A DNA stretch of 12,606 nt from Promicromonosporaceae bacterium. GTDB lineage: Bacteria; Actinomycetota; Actinomycetes; Actinomycetales; Cellulomonadaceae. Positions 1 to 7,681 of this stretch are shown here, piece by piece (the stretch's first letter is position 1; every line of letters starts with the position of its first letter). Location of the stretch: assembly GCA_009780755.1 (NCBI GenBank), contig WQZL01000060.1, positions 1 through 12,606 on the forward strand, given 5' to 3'. The notes beneath the pieces were generated by a model. The model saw only the letters and a list, made by a program, of their open reading frames with translations. It did not search any database and was not told where the DNA came from. A program made the translations under genes and the position numbers.

Positions 1-433
1 AGCGCAACACCCGGTGGCAGGGCACAAATAGCGCGGCCGCGTTCATCGCACACGCCCCGGCGGCGGCGCGCACGGCGGCCGGACGCCCGCAGCGATCCGC
101 ATACTCGGTGTAGGTGATGGCCTCGCCGGGTTGCACCTGCCTAAGCACATCCCAGGCGTGTTCGCGGAACTCGCCGGATACTTGCCGTACCGGCACCCGG
201 TCGATGGCCGCCAGGTCTCCGGCGTAGAAGTCGTGCACCGCCGCCACCGCCTCGGCCAGCACCCCCTGTGGTTCGGCGGTCGACGCTATCTCAGCGGGCC
301 GGATGCTTGCATGAATCAACTCCGCCAGGGAGTCCACCTCACCAGTCCAGCCGGAGGCGAGTACGGCCTTGCCGTCGGCGATGACGGTAAACGGCCCGTC
401 CGGGGTGGGTAGCGTGATCGTAGTAGCGTTCAT
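1..433 (-). CDS. ogt: Methylated-DNA--protein-cysteine methyltransferase (O6-alkylguanine repair), 3' end cut by window
   Basis: Suicide DNA-repair protein that transfers the alkyl group from O6-methylguanine to its own cysteine. The frame is open from ATG at 433 to the window edge, giving 144 residues and missing the C-terminus. The active-site motif PCHRV is visible with acceptor Cys139. It follows a helix-turn-helix-like DNA-binding segment (about residues 88-130) containing ITYTEYADRCGRP and VRAAAGACAMN, as in this family. The N-terminal 80 residues form the short domain typical of Ogt. Where the family usually has Asn-Pro before PCHRV, this protein has Asn-Ala (131-132), a mild deviation. 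The start is supported by a TACGAT -10 box exactly six bases upstream, which suggests a leaderless mRNA. It lies downstream of lppM on the same strand, separated by a hairpin. The family is clear; calling it ogt rather than another methyltransferase of the family is by length and layout. Confidence 0.9.
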   Translation of the reverse strand, partial: MNATTITLPTPDGPFTVIADGKAVLASGWTGEVDSLAELIHASIRPAEIASTAEPQGVLAEAVAAVHDFYAGDLAAIDRVPVRQVSGEFREHAWDVLRQVQPGEAITYTEYADRCGRPAAVRAAAGACAMNAAALFVPCHRVLR

Positions 434-439
434 GCCCCC

Positions 440-445
440 ATCGTA
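440..445 (-). promoter_or_regulatory. -10 box of ogt (leaderless type)
   Basis: On the minus strand TACGAT is followed by exactly six bases and then ATG. This fits a -10 element whose transcription start is the A of the start codon. No clear -35 hexamer and no Shine-Dalgarno are visible. Confidence 0.5.
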
Positions 446-451
446 GATGCG

Positions 452-489
452 CGAACGTCCCCTGAGCCAAGCGACCCAGGGGACGTTCG
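452..489 (-). terminator. Perfect 13-bp hairpin after lppM, probable terminator
   Basis: The arms CGAACGTCCCCTG (452-464) and CAGGGGACGTTCG (477-489) are perfectly complementary around a 12-base loop. The hairpin starts 9 bases after the lppM stop and ends just before the ogt -10 box, which is where a terminator for the xthA-lppM transcript would be. No T-run follows on the minus strand, so it would be a tailless terminator, as is common in actinobacteria. It could also protect the mRNA 3' end or be a member of a dispersed repeat family. Confidence 0.55.
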
Positions 490-498
490 ATACTAGGT

Positions 499-1419
499 TC
501 AGGCCGGAGGGGCCGGGGGGTTGGGCGCCTCGGGGGCGAAGGGGTTGGGCTGCGCAACGGGCGGCTGCGCCGGGGCGGCGGGCGTTGCGAACGGGTCGGC
601 CGGGGCCGCCGGAGCGACTACCGGGGCACCGTAGCTACCTGGGGCCACCGGAGCCTCCACCGGGGCGCCGTAGCTAGCCGGGGGCATCGGAGCCATCGGG
701 GCAACACCAGCGGCAGGAGCGGCTACCGAGGTGGCTGCCTTTGGCTTGAGCGCCACGACGGCCAAGATGCCAATCAGGGCCAGGGCGGCGACGCCGATGC
801 CGACCCAGACGAGCAGCGGGATGCCGTCACTGGCGGAACCCTCGATGGCCGAGGCACGAGCGTGCATCGAGGTGACCTCGCCCACAGCCGGGTTCCAGGT
901 GACGGTGTTGCCGGAGACAGAGCCGTTGGTATCCGAGATCGGGCCGGGGAAGGTGAGCGAGACCCGAACGTCCATCGTGCCTAGCAGGTTGGCGGGCATT
1001 TCGTCCAGGTCATCCATGTCGAGGTCCAGGGTGCCGGTCATCACGAACTCGTCGCCCTGGCGAACAATCGACAGGTCGTCAACGCCAGCACCGCCAACGG
1101 CGGCAAGTGGCTCGTTGGCCAAGGTCACGCGGACGCCGGTGAAGCCGCCCTCCGCGAATGGCTCCTGCGTTGCGCCGGGGGGCAGGTCGCCGGTGATCTC
1201 GTCGCCGGCCATGTCCCATAGCGCATCGGGGTCCATGCCCATCAGTTCGGCAACATCATCAGAGAAGGCAAACACCATGGAGGCATCGACGGTGTCGTTG
1301 GAGTGGACCTCAAAGTCCAGGTTCATCCGCATACAGCCGGTCAGGGCCAGGGCGGCAACGGCGCCGACGCCCAGGGCGGCCAGGGCGCGGCGAGAGCGGG
1401 GAGTAGCGTTTTTCGTCAT
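499..1419 (-). CDS. LppM-like lipoprotein with membrane anchor and proline-rich tail
   Basis: A 306-residue secreted protein. An N-terminal signal peptide with Arg-Arg at 10-11 ends in the lipobox LTGC (Cys29), so it should be lipid-anchored. Residues 30-190 form a beta-rich ectodomain beginning MRMNLDFEVHSNDTVDASMV, which resembles the LppM domain of actinobacterial lipoproteins. A hydrophobic helix at about 200-224 is followed by KPK and a low-complexity Pro/Ala tail (225-306), predicted cytoplasmic. The tail has a 13-residue tandem repeat beginning SYGAPV at 249 and 262, and NPF/DPF motifs. I chose ATG 1419 because it puts a normal signal sequence at the N-terminus; an upstream TTG at 1470 would add 17 residues inside the xthA reading frame. 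It lies 34 bp after xthA, so is probably co-transcribed. In mycobacteria LppM is tied to envelope biology; the function here is unknown. Confidence 0.75.
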   Translation of the reverse strand: MTKNATPRSRRALAALGVGAVAALALTGCMRMNLDFEVHSNDTVDASMVFAFSDDVAELMGMDPDALWDMAGDEITGDLPPGATQEPFAEGGFTGVRVTLANEPLAAVGGAGVDDLSIVRQGDEFVMTGTLDLDMDDLDEMPANLLGTMDVRVSLTFPGPISDTNGSVSGNTVTWNPAVGEVTSMHARASAIEGSASDGIPLLVWVGIGVAALALIGILAVVALKPKAATSVAAPAAGVAPMAPMPPASYGAPVEAPVAPGSYGAPVVAPAAPADPFATPAAPAQPPVAQPNPFAPEAPNPPAPPA

Positions 1420-1453
1420 AAGCGCTGAGTTTTCAGCAAAATCGGCACAATGT

Positions 1454-2275
1454 CTAATCAGCGAGATCAAGGATTACCGGCACGTGGTCGCTGGCCCCCT
1501 TGCCCTTGCGTTCATCACGATCAATGACAACGGCGCTGACCCGGTCTGCGAGCGCCGGGGAGGCCCAGGCAAAATCGATACGCATCCCCTTGTTGGTCGG
1601 GAAGGCCAGGCCCTGATAGTCCCAGTAGGTGTAGGTATGTGGTTCCGGTTGATGTTCGCGAGAGACCTCGCGATAGCCAGCGGCGGCGAACGCCGCAAAG
1701 GCGGCGCGTTCGGGCGTGGTGATGTGCGTTGCCCCCGGAAATGCGCGGGCATAGTCCGCCACGTCCCACACGTCGGTGTCCTGCGGGATGACATTCCAGT
1801 CGCCAAGCAGAGCGATCTGCGCGGCCTGATCGGCGAGGAGCCATTCTGCGGCCTGTTCTTGCAGCGCTCGCAGCCAGGCCAGCTTGTAGGCGTAGTGCGG
1901 GTCGCAGGTGGCGCGCCCGTTGGGCACGTACAGCGACCACAGACGCACTCCGCCGCAGGTGGCGCCGAGGGCGCGGGCCTCTACTGGCGGAGGGAGCAGG
2001 GTATCTGCATCCTTGGCGAACCCCGGTTGGCCGCAGAACTCCGTGACCACATCTTTAAGGCCGATACGCGAGAGGATGGCCACGCCATTCCACTGCGAAT
2101 GTCCGACGTGCGCCACCTCGTATCCGGCCTCCGTAAAGACGGCAGCCGGGAACTGCTCGTCGCGGCACTTGGTCTCTTGAATGGCGAGTACGTCGGTGTC
2201 GGAGCGTTCCAGGAACGCCACCACTCGTTCGGCCCGCGCGCGGATAGAGTTCACGTTCCAGGTGGCAACTCGCAT
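1454..2275 (-). CDS. xthA: Exodeoxyribonuclease III (AP endonuclease)
   Basis: A 273-residue member of the exonuclease/endonuclease/phosphatase fold that cleaves DNA at abasic sites and removes 3' blocking groups in base excision repair. The expected residues are visible in order: MRVATWNVNSIRAR (Asn7), IQETKC (metal-binding Glu34), LYVPNG (Tyr116), LLGDWNVIP (Asp159, Asn161), MRIDF (Asp234) and the C-terminal SDHVPV (Asp263, His264). Length is normal for the family. The start at 2275 gives the canonical N-terminus and is preceded by TAGGGT plus six bases, so translation is probably leaderless. It is divergent from the ABC transporter operon and precedes the lppM-like gene by 34 bp. With ogt just beyond, the left side groups two alkylation/abasic-site repair functions. 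Confidence 0.96.
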   Translation of the reverse strand: MRVATWNVNSIRARAERVVAFLERSDTDVLAIQETKCRDEQFPAAVFTEAGYEVAHVGHSQWNGVAILSRIGLKDVVTEFCGQPGFAKDADTLLPPPVEARALGATCGGVRLWSLYVPNGRATCDPHYAYKLAWLRALQEQAAEWLLADQAAQIALLGDWNVIPQDTDVWDVADYARAFPGATHITTPERAAFAAFAAAGYREVSREHQPEPHTYTYWDYQGLAFPTNKGMRIDFAWASPALADRVSAVVIDRDERKGKGASDHVPVILDLAD

Positions 2276-2281
2276 TCGGCT

Positions 2282-2287
2282 ACCCTA
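2282..2287 (-). promoter_or_regulatory. -10 box of xthA (leaderless type)
   Basis: Minus-strand TAGGGT, six bases, then ATG. It has the same geometry as the ogt, SDR, pyrE and rel starts. No Shine-Dalgarno precedes the ATG. Confidence 0.5.
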
Positions 2288-2315
2288 GCCGCATCGTCTC
2301 TCTTCGCCCATCGCC

Positions 2316-2344
2316 TTGTGTGGTCATACCACGCCCGATACTCT
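2316..2344 (+). promoter_or_regulatory. Candidate promoter of the ABC importer operon
   Basis: TTGTGT (2316-2321) and TACTCT (2339-2344) are separated by 17 bases, sigma70-like spacing. They would start transcription near 2351, leaving a leader of about 43 bases with a Shine-Dalgarno. The -35 match is weak (TTG only), so this is a candidate. Confidence 0.35.
2320..2332 (+). promoter_or_regulatory. Palindrome over the candidate promoter, possible operator
   Basis: GTGGTCATACCAC has perfect 5-bp arms around a 3-base centre. It overlaps the end of the proposed -35 and the spacer in the xthA/ABC-operon divergent gap, where a repressor would block RNA polymerase. The regulator is unknown, and a chance 5-bp palindrome cannot be excluded. 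Confidence 0.3.
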
Positions 2345-2393
2345 GGACGACCGTCTAGCCTTCCCTTAAGTCCTGTTATACGTAAGGAGTCGA

Positions 2394-3926
2394 ATGTTTC
2401 GCTCGTCTCATCGAACCCGCCTCGCCGTGGGCCTTGTTACCGCCCTTGCCCTCGCCGGATGCAGCGCGGGACAGACAACAACCAGCCCTGATGTGGGGCC
2501 GGGCGGCGTGCGCACGGATGTGATTATCGCCGTGGCGTTGGAGCCGGTGAACCTTGACTTCACCACCACGAGCGGGGCGGCCATCCCCCAGTTGTTAATG
2601 AATAACGTGTACGAGACGTTGGTGAAGATCGACCAGGATGGCGGCATCGTGCCCCTGCTGGCCACCTCGTGGGAGATGAGCGATGATGGCACCGAGTACA
2701 CGTTCCATCTGCGCCGGGGAGTCACGTTCTCCGATGGGCGACCCTTCACTTCCGCCGACGTGGTGGCCTCCTTTGACCGGGTGCAGACGCACTGGATACG
2801 TTCGCAATTAACCCTGCCAATGGCCGTGGTGGACCACACCGAGGCGCTTGACGACTACACCGTGCGGGTGACGCTGCATCGGCCATCGAACGAGTGGTTG
2901 TTTTCTATCGGCACGCTGCTTGGCGCGATCTTTCCGGCGGAGATCGACTTCGACAAGATGACCGAGGCCATCGGCACCGGGCCGTATGTGGTGGCCGAGC
3001 GGCAACAGGGCGACCGTATAGTGCTGACGGGCCGTGAGGATCATTGGGCCGGGCCAGCGCCGCTACGCCAGGTCACCTTCCGTTACATAACCGACCCCAC
3101 GGCGGCCGTAAACGCCCTGCGCGCCGGTGATGTGGACATGCTGCTCACCACCGGCGACCGCATCGCCCCGTTGTCGAACGCTAATTTTCAGGTGATCGAG
3201 GGCACGTCCAACGGTGAGGTGTTGCTTTCGTTTAACAATCGCATCGCGCCATTCGACGACCTGCGGGTGCGGCAAGCCTTCGCGTATGCCATCGACCGAG
3301 AAGCGGTGATGGAGGTGGCCTCGGGCGGCTTCGGCACCCTGCTCGGCGCGATGGTGCCGCCCACCGACCCGTTCTTTGAGGACCTGTCGGGAATGTTCCC
3401 CTTCGATCCCGACCGAGCGCGAGAGTTGCTGGCCGAGGCCGGGTATGGAGAAAGGGATGCCGGGCTGGAGCCGCTGCGGATCGCCTTCGATGTGCCGAAC
3501 ATCGGCTACGCAACCACCTCAGCCGAGTTAATCGTCTCGCATCTGGCCGATGTCGGAGTCAACGCGACCATTCGTATCCTGGAGTTTCCCCTCTGGCTAG
3601 ATCAGGTATTTAACAGGCACGATTTTCAGATGAGCATCGTCATGCACATTGAGGCGCGCGACCTGATGACGGTACTTCAGCCGAACTACTACCTCGGCTT
3701 CGATAACTCGGTGGTTGGTCCGCTGGCCGCTGCGGCCGACGCGGGCAGCTTTGAGGAGTATGTCGAGGGAATGCGCGAGGTAGCGCGCCTAATTGCCGCT
3801 GAGGTACCCGGCCTCGTCCTTTGCCTGAGTCCAAACCTCATCGTCGCCGATCCGGCCCTAACCGGCATCAAGCCCAATGCGGTAACGGAATCACTAGACC
3901 TAACCGCCCTAAGCTGGACTAAGTAA
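2394..3926 (+). CDS. Family 5 (peptide/nickel-type) ABC transporter substrate-binding lipoprotein
   Basis: A 510-residue extracellular solute receptor that delivers ligand to the permeases encoded downstream. The signal peptide ends in the lipobox LAGC with Cys23 as the lipidation site. The mature protein follows the SBP_bac_5 pattern: EPVNLD near 50, LLMNNVYETLVKID (67-80), LATSWEMSDDGTEYTFHLRRGVTFSDG (89-115), the signature EAIGTGPY (about 192-199), and DDLRVRQAFAYAIDREAV in the C-terminal half. The ATG is preceded by TAAGGAG at good spacing, so this start is firm. It is the first gene of a four-gene importer operon, with 46 bp to the first permease. The ligand is probably an oligopeptide or similar small molecule, but family 5 also binds nickel-chelates, glycosides and opines, and the sequence does not decide. 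Confidence 0.93.
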   Translation: MFRSSHRTRLAVGLVTALALAGCSAGQTTTSPDVGPGGVRTDVIIAVALEPVNLDFTTTSGAAIPQLLMNNVYETLVKIDQDGGIVPLLATSWEMSDDGTEYTFHLRRGVTFSDGRPFTSADVVASFDRVQTHWIRSQLTLPMAVVDHTEALDDYTVRVTLHRPSNEWLFSIGTLLGAIFPAEIDFDKMTEAIGTGPYVVAERQQGDRIVLTGREDHWAGPAPLRQVTFRYITDPTAAVNALRAGDVDMLLTTGDRIAPLSNANFQVIEGTSNGEVLLSFNNRIAPFDDLRVRQAFAYAIDREAVMEVASGGFGTLLGAMVPPTDPFFEDLSGMFPFDPDRARELLAEAGYGERDAGLEPLRIAFDVPNIGYATTSAELIVSHLADVGVNATIRILEFPLWLDQVFNRHDFQMSIVMHIEARDLMTVLQPNYYLGFDNSVVGPLAAAADAGSFEEYVEGMREVARLIAAEVPGLVLCLSPNLIVADPALTGIKPNAVTESLDLTALSWTK

Positions 3927-3958
3927 CCCGTCGGCCCCGTGTAGCGCGAACAACCTGG

Positions 3959-3964
3959 CAGAAT
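3959..3964 (+). promoter_or_regulatory. Weak -10-like box before the first permease
   Basis: CAGAAT lies eight bases before the GTG start, and no Shine-Dalgarno is visible in the 46-bp gap. This may be an internal, leaderless-type promoter that lets the permeases be made apart from the binding protein. The match to TANNNT is imperfect (C at position 1). Confidence 0.2.
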
Positions 3965-3972
3965 GGTCGTCT

Positions 3973-4929
3973 GTGCGCAGACAAATGGCTTGGCTGGCGG
4001 GGCAACTCGTAGCGACGCTTGCCATTGCCTCACTGCTGGTGTTCTGGGTGCTACGTGTGCTGCCCGGCGACGCCGCCACCGTCGCGTTGGGCATGAATGC
4101 CACCCCGGAGGCGCTTGCGACCTGGCGGGCCGAACACGGCACCGACCGGCCGCTCATTGTGCAGTACGGGGAGTGGATGGCGGGGTTGTTCCGAGGCGAC
4201 TTTGGCCGTTCCTTCCTTACCGGTAACGATCTGACCCCCCTGGTGCTTGATCGCGTGCAGGTCACCCTTATCCTGGTTGGCCTCTCCCTGGCCCTAGCCC
4301 TGGCCATCGCCATCCCGCTGGGCACGCTGGCTGCCATCAAGCATCGCTCCCTATGGGGCGTCGTCATCACCGGCGGATCGCAGCTCGGTGTCGCCATCCC
4401 GAACTTTCTGGTGGGCGTGCTGCTCGTCTCCTTTGTCTCGGTGCGCCTCGACTGGCTGCCCGCCGGAGGGTGGGTGCCGCCCGCCGTGAGCCTGACCGAG
4501 TTCTTGCGGCACGTCACCCTGCCCGTCATCGCCCTGGGCACCGTCCAAGCCGCGATCATTACCCGTTATGTGCGCTCGGCCGTGCTTGAGGTGATGCGTG
4601 AAGATTTCCTGCGCACCGCCCGCGCCGGGGGTCTCACCTACGGCCAGGCTCTGATGCGTCATGGTCTGCGCAATGCCGGGGTGCCCATCATTACCGTCAT
4701 CGGCGTGCAGATCTCGGCGATGCTGATTGGGGCCGTCGTAGTGGAGCGCGTCTTCGTGGTGCACGGCCTTGGCTCGCTGCTGGTTGACTCCGCACAGAAC
4801 CGCGATCTACAGGCCGTGCAGTCAATCGTGCTGCTGCTTGTGGCGCTGGTGGTGGTCATAAACTTCATCGTCGATCTGCTCTATACGCTGCTCGACCCGC
4901 GCCTACGGTTGGCTGGGAGTGTCGTATGA
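3973..4929 (+). CDS. ABC transporter permease, DppB/OppB type
   Basis: A 318-residue inner-membrane permease, one half of the translocation pore. It has an N-terminal membrane helix (about 8-30), then LRVLPGDAATVALG and a periplasmic loop with GTDRPLIVQYGEWMAGLFRGDFGRSF, a segment typical of DppB-like proteins. Several further hydrophobic helices follow. The cytoplasmic EAA loop that docks the ATPase is visible as EDFLRTARAGGLTYGQALMR with RNAGVP after it. The C-terminus, LYTLLDPRLRL, is characteristic of the family. Start is GTG at 3973; the ATG at 3985 is an alternative four codons on. It overlaps the next gene by 4 bp (ATGA), indicating translational coupling. Confidence 0.93.
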   Translation: MRRQMAWLAGQLVATLAIASLLVFWVLRVLPGDAATVALGMNATPEALATWRAEHGTDRPLIVQYGEWMAGLFRGDFGRSFLTGNDLTPLVLDRVQVTLILVGLSLALALAIAIPLGTLAAIKHRSLWGVVITGGSQLGVAIPNFLVGVLLVSFVSVRLDWLPAGGWVPPAVSLTEFLRHVTLPVIALGTVQAAIITRYVRSAVLEVMREDFLRTARAGGLTYGQALMRHGLRNAGVPIITVIGVQISAMLIGAVVVERVFVVHGLGSLLVDSAQNRDLQAVQSIVLLLVALVVVINFIVDLLYTLLDPRLRLAGSVV

Positions 4930-5861
4930 GCCAGATCATCCAGCAGCCCGGCGCGAAGGCCGCCGAGGGGCGCACTGCCAGTGTTGTCCAGCCGCCGTCG
5001 GCGCGTCTGCCCGAGGCCGCTGCCGTCGGTCCTAAGCGGTACAAGCCCGGCATTCATCCGCAGTTGGTAATCGGTGTGGTGCTGGTAACCCTGATAGTGG
5101 CTGCGGCGGTGGTATCGATGTTCTGGACGCCGTATGACCCGCTGCGGGCCGGGGTTGGTGAGCCTCTGGCCGGTCCCAGCACCACGCACTGGTTCGGCAT
5201 CGACCGCTTCGGGCGCGACGTGTTCTCCCGCATCATGGCCGGAGCGCAGCTCACGCTCTACGTGGGTGTCATCGCCGTGAGCATCGCGGCGGTGATCGGC
5301 GTGCCCATCGGCATCATCGCGGGGATGCGACGCGGGGTGCCAGGTGCGCTGCTCATGCGTGGCTCGGATGTACTACTCGCCTTCCCTGGCCTGCTGCTCG
5401 CCATCATCTTTGGCGCGGCCTTCGGCGCGGGGACAACGACGGCGATGATCGCGCTCGGCATCGGCGCAATCCCGGCGTTTGCGCGGGTGGCCCGGTCGGG
5501 CACGCTTCAGGTGATGCGTAGCGATTACGTGCTGGCCGCGCGCGCCGCCAACCGCTCGTCATGGGCTATCGCTTGGCGGCATGTGCTGCCCAACATAGCC
5601 GGGCTAATCGTGGTGCAGTGTTCGGTGAACTTCGGACTGGCTGTGCTGTCGGAGGCGGCACTATCCTTCCTGGGGCTTGGCACGACGCCACCTGCCCCGT
5701 CGTGGGGTCGAATGCTGCAAGAGTCGCAGCAATTCCTTGGCAGCCACGACCACCTGGCCCTGGCCCCCGGCATCGCCATTGCGATTGCCGTACTCGGTTT
5801 CAACCTGCTCGGCGATGGCCTCCGCGACGTACTCGATCCTCGCCTGAAGGGAGTGCGCTAA
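4926..5861 (+). CDS. ABC transporter permease, DppC/OppC type
   Basis: A 311-residue second pore subunit. A polar N-terminal extension of about 38 residues precedes the first helix (about 42-64). Then comes the family segment HWFGIDRFGRDVFSRIMAGA, which marks DppC-type permeases. The EAA loop reads RSDYVLAARAANRSSWAIAWRHVLPN. The C-terminus has LSEAALSFLGLGTTPPAPSWG and ends GDGLRDVLDPRLKGVR, as expected. The ATG overlaps the stop of the DppB-like gene, and GGGAG lies seven bases upstream. It is followed two bases later by the ATPase gene. It would pair with the DppB-like protein and bind the two-domain ATPase. Confidence 0.95.
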   Translation: MSQIIQQPGAKAAEGRTASVVQPPSARLPEAAAVGPKRYKPGIHPQLVIGVVLVTLIVAAAVVSMFWTPYDPLRAGVGEPLAGPSTTHWFGIDRFGRDVFSRIMAGAQLTLYVGVIAVSIAAVIGVPIGIIAGMRRGVPGALLMRGSDVLLAFPGLLLAIIFGAAFGAGTTTAMIALGIGAIPAFARVARSGTLQVMRSDYVLAARAANRSSWAIAWRHVLPNIAGLIVVQCSVNFGLAVLSEAALSFLGLGTTPPAPSWGRMLQESQQFLGSHDHLALAPGIAIAIAVLGFNLLGDGLRDVLDPRLKGVR

Positions 5862-5863
5862 CC

Positions 5864-7603
5864 ATGACTCCTGCCGCCCCCTCATCTCCACCTCCCCCTC
5901 AAATTGCCGAGGTTACCCCGGCGCTGGTGGTGCGAGATTTGCGAATTGGGACGCAGGCTAGAGAGTTGTTGCATGGCATCGGCTTTGAGGTGCTTGCCGG
6001 GGAGCGGGTCGGGTTAATCGGGGAATCGGGTAGCGGTAAGACGCTGACGGCCCTGGCCGTGATGGGCCTGCTTGACGATAACCTCACCGCATCGGGCCAC
6101 GTCCATGTGGCCGGGGAGCGCAACCTGCTCGCCCGTTCTGACCTGCAACTTGTTAGGCTGCGCGGCGCTCGCATGTCGATGGTATTCCAGGAGCCGATGA
6201 CGGCCCTCGATCCGCTGCGCCGCGTCGGCGCCCAGGTGGCCGAGGTGATTAGGCTGCATTCGGCCGGTGGCCGCGCGGCCGCGCGGCTGCGGGCCGTCGA
6301 ACTGCTGACCGAGGTGGGCCTGCCCGAACCCGCACTGACGGCCCGCGCCTATCCACATCAACTTTCAGGCGGGCAGCGACAGCGGGTACTGATTGCTATG
6401 GCGCTGGCCAACGATCCGGCGCTACTGATTGCCGACGAACCAACCACGGCCCTCGACGTGACGGTGCAGGCTCGCATCCTGGAGCTGCTTGCGAAGGTGG
6501 TGGCGAAGCGCGGCGCGGGGCTGCTGTTCATCACTCACGACCTGGCCCTGGTAAGCCAAGTTTGCGAGCGCGTCGTCGTACTCAAAGATGGTGTCGTCGT
6601 TGAGCAAGGCGCGGTAGCTGAGGTGTTCGCCGACCCACAACACGAGTACACCCGCACCCTTCTGGCCGCAAGCTCCCTCTCCCCGCGCCTGTCCCCCCTC
6701 ATCTCGGCCACGCCTTACTCCGCGCAGAATGCCGATCACCCACCCCCGATTATCCGGTTGACCGATGTGACAAGGCGGTATCCGCGACCCGGCGGCAGGT
6801 TCGTCGATGCGCTGAAGGGGATAAGCCTGGAGATCGCACCCGGTGAACGATTTGGCCTGGTGGGCGAGTCCGGTTCGGGCAAGACAACCACCTTGCGGCT
6901 GCTGGCAGGGCTGGACATGCCGACCTCGGGCACGGTCGAGGTGGCGGGCGTCACGCTCGCCCACACGCCGGTGGTTGAGCTTGTCGAAACCACCACTGAA
7001 ACTCGCCCGGGGCAACGCTTCGTTGCCTCAGCTGCCGAATTGGCACGTGTCCGGGCCAATCTACAGCTGGTGTTTCAAGATCCGATGGGATCGCTAAATC
7101 CGCGGATGCGTGTTGGCAACATCGTCGGCGAACCGCTGCTCAACCCGGCCAACCGCGCCGACATTCCCGAGGCCACAACCCGGCGTGAACGACGCGCGCT
7201 GGTACGTGACATTTTGACCGCCGTCGGTCTGCCTAACGACGCGGCCCGTCGTTACCCGCACCAGTTCAGCGGCGGACAGCGGCAGCGGATCAGCATCGCC
7301 CGCGCCCTGGTGTGCCGCCCCAAGGTGCTGGTGGCGGATGAGCCGGTCAGCGCGCTCGATGTTTCCGTGCGAGCGCAGGTGTTGGAGCTACTGGCTCGCC
7401 TAGCCGATGAGCGCGAGTTCACGCTGGTGCTGGTCAGCCACGACCTGGCCGTGGTGCGTCACCTCTGCGACCACATAGCGGTGATGCGAGCCGGTGAAAT
7501 CGTTGAACATGGCCCCACCGAGCAGGTTTGGGCAAGCCCTAAACACGAATACACGATGGCCTTAAAGGCAGCGACGCCAACGATGTCCAAGCGCCGACAC
7601 TGA
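5864..7603 (+). CDS. Two-domain ABC transporter ATPase (DppD-DppF fusion)
   Basis: A 579-residue protein that carries both ATPase domains of the importer in one chain. Domain 1: Walker A GESGSGKT (53-60), Q-loop Gln109, LSGGQ (167-171), Walker B LLIADEP (187-193), His225. Domain 2: Walker A GESGSGKT (334-341), Gln405, FSGGQ (468-472), Walker B VLVADEP (488-494), His526. HEYT motifs after each domain match the oligopeptide-type C-terminal region. All catalytic motifs are intact, so both sites should hydrolyse ATP. The frame is open upstream to 5561, but that part overlaps the DppC-like gene in another frame; ATG 5864 with AAGGGAG upstream is the natural start. Domain 2 has about 20 extra residues between GTVEVAGVTL and the Q-loop, including VVELVETT (370-377) encoded by a dispersed DNA repeat. 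Confidence 0.95.
   Translation: MTPAAPSSPPPPQIAEVTPALVVRDLRIGTQARELLHGIGFEVLAGERVGLIGESGSGKTLTALAVMGLLDDNLTASGHVHVAGERNLLARSDLQLVRLRGARMSMVFQEPMTALDPLRRVGAQVAEVIRLHSAGGRAAARLRAVELLTEVGLPEPALTARAYPHQLSGGQRQRVLIAMALANDPALLIADEPTTALDVTVQARILELLAKVVAKRGAGLLFITHDLALVSQVCERVVVLKDGVVVEQGAVAEVFADPQHEYTRTLLAASSLSPRLSPLISATPYSAQNADHPPPIIRLTDVTRRYPRPGGRFVDALKGISLEIAPGERFGLVGESGSGKTTTLRLLAGLDMPTSGTVEVAGVTLAHTPVVELVETTTETRPGQRFVASAAELARVRANLQLVFQDPMGSLNPRMRVGNIVGEPLLNPANRADIPEATTRRERRALVRDILTAVGLPNDAARRYPHQFSGGQRQRISIARALVCRPKVLVADEPVSALDVSVRAQVLELLARLADEREFTLVLVSHDLAVVRHLCDHIAVMRAGEIVEHGPTEQVWASPKHEYTMALKAATPTMSKRRH
6970..6994 (+). repeat. Copy of the VVELVETT dispersed palindromic repeat inside the ATPase gene
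   Basis: A 25-bp imperfect palindrome with arms GGTGGTT (6970-6976) and AACCACC (6988-6994) around GAGCTTGTCGA. Read in frame from 6971 it encodes VVELVETT; the other strand gives FDKLN and VVSTSSTT readings. I recognise this from memory as a small repeat scattered through actinobacterial genomes. It sits where the ATPase has extra residues compared with DppF-like proteins, between Walker A and the Q-loop, and the length keeps the frame. Confidence 0.7.
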
Positions 7604-7669
7604 GCGACACAGACCTAACCTTTACCTACGTCTAGCTGTCCGCCTGCCACATCGCCTCATCTGACCTAC

Positions 7670-7675
7670 TAGGCT
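7670..7675 (+). promoter_or_regulatory. -10 box of the SDR gene (leaderless type)
   Basis: TAGGCT, then GGCCGA (six bases), then ATG. No Shine-Dalgarno and no convincing -35 are seen. The 78-bp gap after the ATPase gene has no obvious hairpin terminator. Confidence 0.5.
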
Positions 7676-7681
7676 GGCCGA

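Noticed and set aside
731..2491. A 586-codon open frame on the plus strand across lppM and xthA
   Set aside because: It runs antisense to two clearly recognised genes, its translation is rich in Arg/Ser/Pro without domain features, and it has no supported start.
5561..5863. Upstream extension of the ATPase open frame by 101 codons
   Set aside because: It lies inside the well-supported DppC-like permease gene, and ATG 5864 with a ribosome site gives the normal N-terminus.
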